20,451 nucleotides of DNA from a virus: positions 1 to 20,451 of IMG/VR virus record IMGVR_UViG_3300030098_001508, one strand, 5' to 3'. Every line of letters starts with the position of its first letter. Position 1 is the stretch's first letter. This document shows, piece by piece, positions 1 through 8,073 of the stretch. Position numbers and translations under genes: made by a program. The notes under the pieces were generated by a model. That model saw only the letters and a list, made by a program, of their open reading frames with translations. It ran no database searches and was not told the DNA's origin.

Positions 1-157
1 TATTCAAACTTGACTGTGTTGGTTTACTGTGACCACTAGCAACTGTTAAGTTTGCATAAACTTTATTTGAGTTATCTGACCAACTAAACCATTGCCCTGT
101 GTTCAATGTTACAAGAACATCTTCTATATGATTTGGTCTACCTGTTGTCATATCCAT
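1..157 (-). CDS. Partial hypothetical protein, 3' end beyond the left edge
   Basis: An open frame of 52 codons runs from an ATG at 155-157 to the window edge without a stop. Translation begins MDMTTGRPNHIEDVL and continues with TGQWFSWSDNSNKVY. A perfect AGGAGGT ribosome site (165-171) lies 7 nt upstream and overlaps the TAG stop of the tail-fibre gene, which selects the first ATG over the one two codons later. The position just downstream of a tail fibre suggests another tail or fibre-associated protein, but the visible part carries no motif I recognise. The reading frame is well supported; the function is unknown. Confidence 0.75.
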   Translation of the reverse strand, partial: MDMTTGRPNHIEDVLVTLNTGQWFSWSDNSNKVYANLTVASGHSKPTQSSLN

Positions 158-164
158 GTTATAT

Positions 165-171
165 ACCTCCT
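165..171 (-). promoter_or_regulatory. Ribosome binding site AGGAGGT of the partial left-edge gene
   Basis: A perfect AGGAGGT on the minus strand, 7 nt before the ATG at 155-157. It overlaps the stop codon (170-172) of the upstream fibre gene, so the two genes are probably translated in succession from one mRNA. It decides the start of a gene too short in the window to be called by length. Confidence 0.8.
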
Positions 172-2155
172 AGGCTAACTTTATAAATGTAAAGTATGTA
201 TAGTTTATATTTGTGTCTCCAAAAATAGTGTTACTAGAACTATTCCCACTAATTTTAAATTGCACTTTATCGTTAGTAGTATTCGTTACTTGAAAAAGGT
301 AACTAGCAGTTAACATAGACCTTGCACTACTATTGTAAACACTACCCTGTGAAGTGCTAGCTTGCTCAAATGTACTTCCATCAGTTGCTACTTCTATCAT
401 TAGGTTAGTTTCAGCATCAGCTGCTCCTGAACCAAAAAATGCGTGTGCTTGTATCAAATAAGTTCCTGCTCCAGTATTTGAAAAACTAAACACACCAGCA
501 TCTAATCCCAAAGCGTCACTATCACCAAGTTCACTATCTCCACGAGTATCATCTTTTTCAAGGTTTGATGCAATAGGATCAGCATCTCCTGTAAAGCTAC
601 TAGTTAATCTATATATAACTGCTTTTGCAATTCCACCAGCTGCTGCTGATAACTGCCCACTTGAAGCAGTTAAGTTTGTTCCTGCTATTGCTGATACAAA
701 GTCTGCTACAGATTCTTTATTCATATTACCTGTAGCTCCACCATCAAGGAAAAGGAGATAGTCACTTGCTACTGCTACTGCATCTTCTGTTGCTAGTTGA
801 GGAGAAAGTTCTACAAAATTATCTAAACCTACTTTTTTAAGAGTACCCCCATCAGAGTAAAGTAACTCGTCTGCTGCTGCAAGACCTGAAGTTATTTCAG
901 TTTGTGCTGATATAACATCATCAGCTAAATGTTCTTCGCTTATAGCATCATCTGCTATTTTTGCACTTGTAACTGCATCTGCTGCTAACTCTGCTGTTAC
1001 TATACCACCATCTTTGATTGTTATAGTACCACTAGATGCAGCAAAGTTATCAGAACTAAATTGTGCAACACCTTTAGCAGATGTACTTGCATCATCTCCT
1101 GCTACAGTTGCTGTACCTGAACTATAACTTACAGTAATTCCACTTCCTCCTGCTACAATTACAGCACCCTTAGCAGAAGCTGTACCATCATCTACGCTCA
1201 ACACAGACGAAGATGCAGTCAAACCTGTTCCTGCAAATAATGTTGCTAGGTTTGCTATAGTTGTAAGTTGTTCTGTAGAACCATCAGAATCTAAAGTTGC
1301 TAGTTTATCCCCATTAGCTGGAGTAACATCACTTAATCCACTTGATAAATCTAAAGCAAGACTTACTCCACCTGAAGTACCACCACCTGACAAACCTGCA
1401 CCTGCAGTAACACCAGTAATGTCACCTGTTGTTGGTGTTTGCCAACTAGGTGCTGAACCTGCACCACCAGATGTTAGTACATCACCACTAGAACCATAGT
1501 TAGTTCCACCTACTCCTAGTTCACCATCGCTAGTAAATCTAAACTTTTCTGTTGCAGCTCCTGATGATCCTGTACTAAACACTAAGTCTGTTGCATTTAA
1601 GTCGGCAGCAAATGTACCTTGTGCAACAGCAGTTATAGAAGCAGCAGCAGTTATGGCATCTGTTCCGCCAGCTTCTAAGGGAGCTTTAAATGTTATATCA
1701 CCTAGTACATCATTGGCATTTACATCTGTTAACGCAGTTGTCAGTAGTAGTTTACCTGTACTTGTACTTGCATCAGCCGAAGGTCCTCTGATTTCAAGAG
1801 TATCTTCTGATGCGTCATAGATCATAGCAGCTCCTGCTGAAGCACCATGGAAAGTTACATCAAATCCTACGTCATCTTCACCAACAGTTAGAGTGTCTGT
1901 TAGTGTTAGTTTAGATACGTTTATACTATCTCCTGCTTTCAACCAACGTACACTATCACCGAATGTAATCTTTACATCCATTGGTATTCGTGCTGCAGTT
2001 GAAGTAGTTATACTCCATTTACCATTTGAGTCTGTAGTTGTTGCACTTTCAGCTGTAGTAGTTGCGTTGTCTGCACTTACATAACCTTGTACTGTTGCTC
2101 CAGAAACTGCGTTTCCTGAAGAGTCAAATACAAACCCTGTTAATGTCATTGCCAT
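170..2155 (-). CDS. Tail fibre protein with C-terminal C1q/TNF-like domain
   Basis: 661 residues, low complexity and very rich in Ser, Thr, Ala and Gly. Residues 1-60 resemble a carboxypeptidase-regulatory-like beta-sandwich (LTGFVFDSSGNAVSGATV followed by TTDSNGKWSI), a common fibre N-terminal module. The middle carries repeats typical of phage fibres, such as GVTAGAGLSGGGT, and serial beta-strand segments with DGG and ASSG turns. Residues about 510-661 have the pattern of a trimeric C1q/TNF-like jelly roll: GVFSFSNTGAGTYLIQAHAFF, an aromatic strand pair near SYLFQVTN, and a terminal YFTFIKLA strand. Such domains often form receptor-binding tips. The ATG at 2155 has a GGAAGA ribosome site, and a second ATG two codons later is also possible. 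The gene follows the 131-aa gene by 3 nt. Fibre role is confident; the receptor is unknown. Confidence 0.8.
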   Translation of the reverse strand: MAMTLTGFVFDSSGNAVSGATVQGYVSADNATTTAESATTTDSNGKWSITTSTAARIPMDVKITFGDSVRWLKAGDSINVSKLTLTDTLTVGEDDVGFDVTFHGASAGAAMIYDASEDTLEIRGPSADASTSTGKLLLTTALTDVNANDVLGDITFKAPLEAGGTDAITAAASITAVAQGTFAADLNATDLVFSTGSSGAATEKFRFTSDGELGVGGTNYGSSGDVLTSGGAGSAPSWQTPTTGDITGVTAGAGLSGGGTSGGVSLALDLSSGLSDVTPANGDKLATLDSDGSTEQLTTIANLATLFAGTGLTASSSVLSVDDGTASAKGAVIVAGGSGITVSYSSGTATVAGDDASTSAKGVAQFSSDNFAASSGTITIKDGGIVTAELAADAVTSAKIADDAISEEHLADDVISAQTEITSGLAAADELLYSDGGTLKKVGLDNFVELSPQLATEDAVAVASDYLLFLDGGATGNMNKESVADFVSAIAGTNLTASSGQLSAAAGGIAKAVIYRLTSSFTGDADPIASNLEKDDTRGDSELGDSDALGLDAGVFSFSNTGAGTYLIQAHAFFGSGAADAETNLMIEVATDGSTFEQASTSQGSVYNSSARSMLTASYLFQVTNTTNDKVQFKISGNSSSNTIFGDTNINYTYFTFIKLA

Positions 2156-2158
2156 AAT

Positions 2159-2554
2159 TTATCTTCCAGCTCTCGATCTATCTATACCTGCTAGAGCATC
2201 AGCTACTATCTTTCTTGCATCATCTATCAAATCATCTTCATCGATGAATATAAGATTGATGCCTTCTGCCGCCAGAAATGCTCTTGTTAATATGTCAGAC
2301 TGTCTTACAGCTGCTCCTTTCTCGTAGTGATAATACACTCCTTGAACATTTATTGCTATATTTGGTGGATTAAAGATTAAGAAATCTATAACCCTACCCC
2401 CCTTGTCCTGTCTTCCTCCTGCTAGTTGAGACTGATATTGAAAATCTATATCAGGCTTCAACCCTAATTTTAGCAGAGCTTGCCAACAAAGGTATTCTGG
2501 TCCACTTCCTACCCACCATTCAGGTGTTGGTATTTCTGCGATACTTGTTGCCAT
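2159..2554 (-). CDS. Small protein with PD-(D/E)XK (Vsr/DUF559-like) nuclease fold, probably inactive
   Basis: 131 residues. The order of elements follows the small endonuclease fold seen in Vsr and DUF559 proteins: an N-terminal helix with E20 (GPEYLCWQALLKLG), a strand ending in D57 (RVIDFLIF), a second core strand IAINVQG (66-72), an aromatic YYHY with H76, a helix with D87 and R91 (QSDILTRAFLAAEG), and a last strand-plus-acid segment LIFIDEDDL. In DUF559 relatives the second strand usually reads like I-E-V-D-G; here N69 and Q71 stand at those two places, so metal binding would be weakened. The start overlaps the stop of the 637-aa gene as TAATG, implying translational coupling within the tail cluster. 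It could be a structural protein reusing the fold. Fold assignment is by eye; activity is not established. Confidence 0.6.
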   Translation of the reverse strand: MATSIAEIPTPEWWVGSGPEYLCWQALLKLGLKPDIDFQYQSQLAGGRQDKGGRVIDFLIFNPPNIAINVQGVYYHYEKGAAVRQSDILTRAFLAAEGINLIFIDEDDLIDDARKIVADALAGIDRSRAGR

Positions 2555-4467
2555 TATAACTCAACTAACTGTAATTGCATCTGTCCTCTCTCATCCAAAC
2601 CAGTATACTCAAAGCCAGATGCTGCTACTAAGTCTACATTATAAGTTCTATCTGAGTCATTGTCTTTATAGGTAAACGCTACTAACGTATTAGTATTTAT
2701 AACTGTGGTTATATTATCTATTTGTTCTTTTACTGTTTTCCCAGCAAATGATTTAGATGCGTCTATATTTACACTAAACCCAAACTTAGGAGGAATCTTC
2801 TCTCTGAATCTTAATTCCAACAAGTTCAAGTCAGGACTACTTGCCGAGTTATTGGTAGACATAGTAATCCTAAACTTTATTGAAGAAAACTCTACACCTG
2901 CACCAGATCCAAACGTATAAGTTGTAACTCCATTTGTTGTAATAGTTCCCATACTTGTATATGACTCATTAAAATCTGTAGCATACTCTACCTGGATGTT
3001 AACATTCGTAGAACAGTTACTTGTTATAGCTCGTAGTGACACAGCAGTCTTATTACCTGCAGCATCTCCTCCATCAAAGTATGGTGTTTCCATAGTTCCA
3101 CCACCAGTATCGTACTGGAAGTCTTCTATTTGGTCAGGGTTTATAATATCTGTTTGCAGTTTTATCCAGTACACAACACTACCAAACCCAAACCACAGTC
3201 TATATTTATTGTATGCAGAACCTACATGACCTGATGTAAGTGGCAAGTTGTTCTCTCCTGCCCATAACACTTCCCATGCACCCTCATTCCAACCTAATAC
3301 AGCTGATTTACCTTTACCTGATACTACTGGAGATGTACCACCAATACCTGATGACTGCCTACCAGTTGGGAAAATAGAATACTCTTGTGTAATATCACCA
3401 TTCAAAAGAACTAATAAATCATTGTGAGTACCTATAAGTTTTGTTATTTCCCCAGCATATCCTGATGGTAATCCATGGTCTCTATCAAAGCCAACTAAAC
3501 TCACAACTGCTGTATTTGAGCCTGTTTGGTATCTATACAAAGCATTACCTGCTGGGAAATATATTGAGTCTCTCCAAACTATAGCACCCTTACCACCTGC
3601 TTCATGGAATGGTACACGAAGTTCTGTTTCTTCCCATCTGTTATTTGTTTCGTCATATGCCCATAATCCAACCTTAGTTGTTGCATATATGATAGGACTA
3701 CCAGCTGCATCTCGGTATACTAATAGTTCTGTTACTGAATTATCTGGTAGTGGCAGTTGTGCTTTTGGAGTAGCAAGTGCAGTTGGTCCTGATGCCCATT
3801 GTAATAATGTTCCATCTTTCTTTATACCCCATAATTGTCCATGCCATATTGTAAAGAATGCCACTTTGTTTTTTACATCAGATGAAGCATCTTTATCTGT
3901 GTAGTCAGTCCCATTTGTTGTATATGTATATCCTGAATCTCCCCTGGCAAATATTAAATAAGAAGCAGTAGAATCTCTAAATACAATGGCTTCTTCAGTA
4001 GGATTAGTAAGAGTGTCTAGTGCTGCAGATCCCCAGTTATCACTTGCATTATTGTACTTATAAACTTTATTATCACCGAATACTGCATATATTTCTTCTT
4101 GTGATGCTGCAGAACTTTGCCAACCAATAATAGATTTTACTGCACCTGATATTGCAGTACCATCTGATAAAGCAGAAGTTGCTGCATTTAGTTTTCTTGG
4201 CATCAACAAGTGACCTTTGTACCTAGTCTGACAAGTAGACCACCATACCCTATCTATTGTCCCTGGATCTAAACCTCTTTCCCAACCTATACCCCCTCTG
4301 AAATCGTTCTGTGTAAGTATAGATGCTCTTGGATCTGCACCTCTTTGTGTATCACCAATAGTAAATCTAGGTGCTGCAATACTAACTAACGTCTTACGAA
4401 CTGGTCCTGTTATTTTATATCTTTGACTGTTTAATAATATTTCGTTTTTGTTTACTACTGATGCCAT
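2554..4467 (-). CDS. Tail protein, beta-propeller-like; nozzle candidate
   Basis: 637 residues. Residues about 85-400 are a run of short beta-strand repeats with aromatic and Gly turns, for example EIYAVFGDNKVYKYN, LWGIKKDGTLLQW and GLWAYDETNNRW, as in beta-propellers. From about 459 a second beta-rich part follows (strands around NIQVEYATDF and KFRITMS), and the end (KFGFSVNIDASKSF to the last residues MQLQLVEL) looks like a small interface domain. In T7 and P22 the tail nozzle (gp12, gp10) contains a propeller and is encoded beside the adaptor; the 423-aa adaptor candidate is directly upstream here with a TAATG overlap. Virion-protein status is likely; nozzle identity is an inference from fold pattern and gene order, and a receptor- or fibre-binding hub is an alternative. 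Confidence 0.55.
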   Translation of the reverse strand: MASVVNKNEILLNSQRYKITGPVRKTLVSIAAPRFTIGDTQRGADPRASILTQNDFRGGIGWERGLDPGTIDRVWWSTCQTRYKGHLLMPRKLNAATSALSDGTAISGAVKSIIGWQSSAASQEEIYAVFGDNKVYKYNNASDNWGSAALDTLTNPTEEAIVFRDSTASYLIFARGDSGYTYTTNGTDYTDKDASSDVKNKVAFFTIWHGQLWGIKKDGTLLQWASGPTALATPKAQLPLPDNSVTELLVYRDAAGSPIIYATTKVGLWAYDETNNRWEETELRVPFHEAGGKGAIVWRDSIYFPAGNALYRYQTGSNTAVVSLVGFDRDHGLPSGYAGEITKLIGTHNDLLVLLNGDITQEYSIFPTGRQSSGIGGTSPVVSGKGKSAVLGWNEGAWEVLWAGENNLPLTSGHVGSAYNKYRLWFGFGSVVYWIKLQTDIINPDQIEDFQYDTGGGTMETPYFDGGDAAGNKTAVSLRAITSNCSTNVNIQVEYATDFNESYTSMGTITTNGVTTYTFGSGAGVEFSSIKFRITMSTNNSASSPDLNLLELRFREKIPPKFGFSVNIDASKSFAGKTVKEQIDNITTVINTNTLVAFTYKDNDSDRTYNVDLVAASGFEYTGLDERGQMQLQLVEL

Positions 4468-5738
4468 TAGTCCACCATCTTAGTGCCAGGTTTTAATATC
4501 GGTAAAGATTGTTCTGACTGCGATGCCACTCCTTCAAAATACGCAGCTCGTCTATCATTATCATCAGGATCAGTTACACTTCCTCTAGCCAAAGTAAACA
4601 ACGCTTTACTTGTTGCTCTTGCAGTTACAAGTGATGGATCTATTTCACAAGCAGTAGCATCTGCGTTTAACAAGACTGGCAACCTGTAACCTACCATTCT
4701 TATCAAGCTGTATCCTACTTCTTTTCTTGCTTGTTCAGTAAGAAATATTTCTCTACCTTCTCTGTCTATTCTGTATGAACCTGACCATAATCTATTGAAT
4801 ACAGCAGATTCTGTGTTTACTGCTTTGATGTCATTAATATGTATATATCTTGTTGCTGTACTAGTAGTTTTTATACCAACAGAAATAATAGCACCATCTA
4901 ATTCTGGATTAGCTAAACTAACTCTACAATATGTCCAAGTCCTAGCAGATACTGCTGGAATACTTAGTGTTTCTGTAATCGTTCCTAGACTTGATGAACT
5001 ACTTAAGTTCAACGTGTAATCACCAGCACTTGTTGCAGTTGTTGATTTGAAGAAAAACTCTACTGCATTCATGCCTCGTAAGTCTGTGCTAGTTATAGCC
5101 TGAGCTGCTAATACATCACCAGATGATACTGATCCACCACCTGTATTTGTTTGTATTCTCAACGCACCATTGTGTGCTTTAAAATCTTCTGTATCAAGAG
5201 TAAGTGTTACATTACCATCAACTACTTCTGACCATACTACATTTGCATCTTGTATCTGTTCTGAATCATAAGCATATCTATAATCAATCGCTGAAACTGC
5301 AATCATATCTGATGGAATACTATACCTACTGTCGTTTCTGTGTCCATGATTACTTATGTCTTCATCATGAATCAAACCTCTAGGTGTTCTCTGTATTATA
5401 GATTCGTTTATTAGTTCGTGTATTCTTGCAGGAGGAAACTCTGATCTCCAAAATTCATATGTGTCGTTAGTCGCTGTGCTTGCAGAGGCAGCAGGGGTAA
5501 ATGTAAATGTACCTGTACTACTTGTGTAGTCTGTGACACGCCTTATAAGTCCATCATTTGTTCCTGAAGTAAATACTAACCACCCACCATTGTACTCGTC
5601 ATCTCCACCAATTAAAGTTGTATCTAATAATGTAGTCGTACTACCATTACCAGTAACAATACCAGATGGTAGCTGATCTAAGTTAGCAGCAACAGCTCTT
5701 CTTATTTGTTCTCTAGTTCTACTTTGTATAGCAGCCAC
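4467..5738 (-). CDS. Head-to-tail connector/adaptor candidate with inserted beta-sandwich, GTG start
   Basis: 423 residues, starting with GTG (5736-5738) behind AAGGTAGGT. Three parts are visible. A helix at 6-20 (SRTREQIRRAVAANL) leads into a small beta-barrel at about 24-97 (EYNGGWLVFTSGTNDG, then TFTFTP). Helices at 101-120 (FPPARIHELINESI) and near the C-terminus (371-405) could form the helical core expected of adaptors such as T7 gp11 or P22 gp4. Between them, residues about 165-308 look like a carbohydrate-binding-type beta-sandwich (LRIQTNTGGG, AVEFFFKS, TWTYCRVSLAN, YIHINDIKAV). Its place between capsid genes and the propeller-like protein supports a connector role. The stop overlaps the next start (TAATG). 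Function is inferred from architecture and context, not from a diagnostic motif. Confidence 0.5.
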   Translation of the reverse strand: MAAIQSRTREQIRRAVAANLDQLPSGIVTGNGSTTTLLDTTLIGGDDEYNGGWLVFTSGTNDGLIRRVTDYTSSTGTFTFTPAASASTATNDTYEFWRSEFPPARIHELINESIIQRTPRGLIHDEDISNHGHRNDSRYSIPSDMIAVSAIDYRYAYDSEQIQDANVVWSEVVDGNVTLTLDTEDFKAHNGALRIQTNTGGGSVSSGDVLAAQAITSTDLRGMNAVEFFFKSTTATSAGDYTLNLSSSSSLGTITETLSIPAVSARTWTYCRVSLANPELDGAIISVGIKTTSTATRYIHINDIKAVNTESAVFNRLWSGSYRIDREGREIFLTEQARKEVGYSLIRMVGYRLPVLLNADATACEIDPSLVTARATSKALFTLARGSVTDPDDNDRRAAYFEGVASQSEQSLPILKPGTKMVD

Positions 5739-5744
5739 GATTAC

Positions 5745-6086
5745 CTACCTTGTGTTTCTTTTTTGTCTACGCCATTCGGCTATAGATTTCATCGCCCCTT
5801 TTAAATCATCTAGTTGTGCTTTAGAAACTTCTTTAGGTTTATTCTTTGCTTGTTGTTGTGCTTCTTTCTCTGCTATTTCTGTTTGTTTGTGCAATAGTTC
5901 TTGAAGCTGACCACCAGTTAAATTACTTGCACCTGGTATATATACAGGTTTGTTTTGTGGTCCAACATAGAAAGTTTCTTCCTCAGCAGATCCTAAAATC
6001 CTAGATACATCTTTAGAAGAACCTACTTGCTTTAATCCAAGTTTCCTACCCTCTGATACTGGTAAGTATATTTGTCTCTTAGCCAT
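5745..6086 (-). CDS. Hypothetical 113-aa structural-module protein
   Basis: 113 residues, basic. The first half (IYLPVSEGRKLGLKQVG, then ETFYVGPQNKPVYIPG) suggests short strands; the second half is a long charged helix rich in Gln, Lys and Glu (LQELLHKQTEIAEKEAQQQA) ending in WRRQKRNTR, possibly a coiled coil. I do not recognise the family. A good ribosome site (AGGAGA, 7 nt before the ATG) and tight spacing to both neighbours make it a real gene. Placed between the decoration-like protein and the connector candidate, it may be a head-completion or assembly factor, but nothing in the sequence proves that. Confidence 0.65.
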   Translation of the reverse strand: MAKRQIYLPVSEGRKLGLKQVGSSKDVSRILGSAEEETFYVGPQNKPVYIPGASNLTGGQLQELLHKQTEIAEKEAQQQAKNKPKEVSKAQLDDLKGAMKSIAEWRRQKRNTR

Positions 6087-6107
6087 GTAGGTTCTCCTAA
6101 ATATTTA

Positions 6108-6851
6108 TTATCCTCTGATGTTTAAGTCTACCAAAGAGTATTCTGTGCTAGCAGCAACTGCAATAACACCACCGATTAGAAATTCGGCAGATGAATCGTC
6201 AGCTATTACGTCAGCAGAACCATCTGTTGTAGAACCAGTCATTACGTTCTTACCAATTACAACTGTACCATTTGTAAGAACTGCAGCTGGACCTTTGACC
6301 TGATTCCAGAAGTATTCACCAGATGCTACGTCACAAGCTGGTACACCTAGAGGAATACCATCAATGTCGTTTACATCCCATACTTCTACGTTAGAACCAA
6401 GTGCTTTTTGAATACCACATTGTGAAGCTGTGGTAAGAGCTGTTCTAACTGAGTCATTGTCATGCAAGGTGATTGCTAGTGCAGCACCTGTACCTGCAGT
6501 TGTGTGACTTTTTATTTTGAAGGTTTGACCTTCACCAGCAGCATCATTTACATACAAGTAACCATCATCAAACTGGTTTGCTGTAACAGCAGTAGAACCA
6601 CCATTTGTTAGATTGATTACTTTGTCGCCTACTGCAGCAGCAGAAGCAACAGCTAGATCGGTATCGTGATCTGAAGCTGGTTCGGTAGCACTCATAGTAA
6701 TTTTACCAGCAGTTATTGCTTCACCAGCAAGGCTGTAAAAAAACTCTCTACCATCTGGAAGAATTAATTTTGTACCAATTCTATTTTTCTTTGTGGTGCT
6801 TACAGATTTTTCAAATCCATGGTCACCATATATTACGTTTGGAAAAGACAT
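6108..6851 (-). CDS. Capsid decoration/head-stabilising protein candidate
   Basis: 247 residues, Ala/Thr/Gly/Val-rich, almost all predicted beta. An N-terminal strand unit (RIGTKLILPDGREFFYSLAG) resembles other phage capsid-surface proteins. A barrel-like unit at about 68-130 contains NQFDDGYLYVNDAAGEGQTF. The C-terminal part at about 165-247 (ASGEYFWNQVKGPAAV, then GTVVIGK and FLIGGVIAVA) resembles the SH3-like decoration proteins grouped as DUF2190. The gene lies two positions downstream of the major capsid gene, where decoration proteins often sit. The ribosome site is weak (GAGAG about 9 nt before the ATG). A head-fibre protein is an alternative. No enzyme motif is present. Confidence 0.6.
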   Translation of the reverse strand: MSFPNVIYGDHGFEKSVSTTKKNRIGTKLILPDGREFFYSLAGEAITAGKITMSATEPASDHDTDLAVASAAAVGDKVINLTNGGSTAVTANQFDDGYLYVNDAAGEGQTFKIKSHTTAGTGAALAITLHDNDSVRTALTTASQCGIQKALGSNVEVWDVNDIDGIPLGVPACDVASGEYFWNQVKGPAAVLTNGTVVIGKNVMTGSTTDGSADVIADDSSAEFLIGGVIAVAASTEYSLVDLNIRG

Positions 6852-6891
6852 ATTGAAACTCTCTTTCTGTTTTTCCTAGTTTAACAGGCTA

Positions 6892-7143
6892 TTAAATCCT
6901 GCGATCACCGATTTTAGGCGACTCGGTAATCGTTACATCGCTTTTCTCTGGAGTTTTAGATTCTGCCTTTTTAGGTTCAGGAGGATTTTTAACAAATCCA
7001 CGTTTCAAGTATACATCAAGAAATGTTGCTGGCAAGTTAGGATGTTCTGCCCATATCTCACCTTCTGTTGTTTTCATCTTTTGATAGAGGGTTATTTTTT
7101 TTACTCCCCCTACTGACATACTCATTGTTGCGTCTCGTGCCAT
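6892..7143 (-). CDS. Hypothetical 83-aa protein downstream of capsid gene
   Basis: 83 residues. Residues 1-50 look folded (VGGVKKITLYQKMKTTEGEI, LPATFLDVYLKRGFV); residues 52-83 are charged and probably disordered (PPEPKKAESKTPEKSD). A strong AGGAGG site precedes the ATG at 7143. The gene sits alone between the capsid and decoration-like genes, separated by 28 and 40 nt. The family is not recognised. Small head-completion or capsid-auxiliary proteins occupy this place in many phages, which is the only basis for a role. Confidence 0.65.
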   Translation of the reverse strand: MARDATMSMSVGGVKKITLYQKMKTTEGEIWAEHPNLPATFLDVYLKRGFVKNPPEPKKAESKTPEKSDVTITESPKIGDRRI

Positions 7144-7171
7144 AAAAGCCTCCTGAACTATTATTTATCTA

Positions 7172-8050
7172 TTAAGCTGAAGTTGTTGGATCACCAATTT
7201 CATACTGTGCACCTGCACCTTTGGTGTCGTCTACTTCAAATACTGCATAGTCTTCTGTTACTACTACTTCAAAAGCTCGCAAAGAAATATCTCTATCTCT
7301 TTCCTCTCTTCTTTCTCTAGCAGCAAGGTGTCCCATTGCAGTTCTGTCAGCAATAACTCCGATACCTGAATCAACTGAAGATACTTTCTCGATGTTACCA
7401 TCTTCAAAGAAAGGTACTCCAGCAATCTTAACACCAGTGTAGTAATCGCTTACTGCTGGGTTATTGAATGCGTCAGGTAGTGGGTATGTTGCTAACGTGT
7501 TACCAATGCTAGATGCAAGTTTCCAAATAGCATTTGGGTGATGTACTACGAAAAGATCGTTACCAAACTTGTTTGCTTTTGCATTTGCAATTAGAGCAGA
7601 TGCGTTTGCAAGTGAAAGGTCTGCACCATCAGCACCTAGTTTTGTTCCACCATTTAGGCTTCCAAAAAGTGCAATAATGTCTGTGTCTTTCTTTCGAGCC
7701 ATTGCATCACCCATCTGGCGACCAATGATTCTAAATACATCTTCGTTGTTTTGTTGTACCAAAGTATCAGTTATGATTACTTTTAGACCTACTTCAGCTG
7801 TTGTAGCTGTAACTGTGGAGACATCAATGTCTTCACTGTCAACCATATCAACACCCTCTACTAAGTCCTCAGCATCCATCTGTCCTACTTTTGGAATTGT
7901 TAATTGGAACTCACCTTTGCCTAGATTAAACTTTTCAATCAAACCTGCCATAGGTGCGTTATGCTCTTCTGTGTATCTAGCAGCAGCGAGCATTATTCTC
8001 GACATATTCTGTAAATTGCCAGAAGTCGATGTTTGTGTATTTCCTGCCAT
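7172..8050 (-). CDS. Major capsid protein, HK97-like fold
   Basis: 292 residues with no enzyme motif. An N-terminal helical stretch (SRIMLAAARYTEEHNAPMAG) is followed by an E-loop-like beta segment (GEFQLTIPKVGQMDAEDL), then the long P-domain helix (EDVFRIIGRQMGDAMARKKDTDIIALFG). An A-domain-like segment carries FGNDLFVVHHPNAIWKL, a phrase typical of phage capsid proteins, then GVKIAGVPFFEDGNI, and the chain ends with paired strands (SLRAFEVVVTEDYAVFEVDD). Length and order fit the short HK97-type coat proteins found in marine phages. It directly follows the scaffold gene by 23 nt, the usual arrangement. The ATG has a GAGGT site about 10 nt upstream. Family assignment is by pattern; context makes the role secure. 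Confidence 0.85.
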   Translation of the reverse strand: MAGNTQTSTSGNLQNMSRIMLAAARYTEEHNAPMAGLIEKFNLGKGEFQLTIPKVGQMDAEDLVEGVDMVDSEDIDVSTVTATTAEVGLKVIITDTLVQQNNEDVFRIIGRQMGDAMARKKDTDIIALFGSLNGGTKLGADGADLSLANASALIANAKANKFGNDLFVVHHPNAIWKLASSIGNTLATYPLPDAFNNPAVSDYYTGVKIAGVPFFEDGNIEKVSSVDSGIGVIADRTAMGHLAARERREERDRDISLRAFEVVVTEDYAVFEVDDTKGAGAQYEIGDPTTSA

Positions 8051-8073
8051 TTTAATTTACCTCAAAGGCTATA

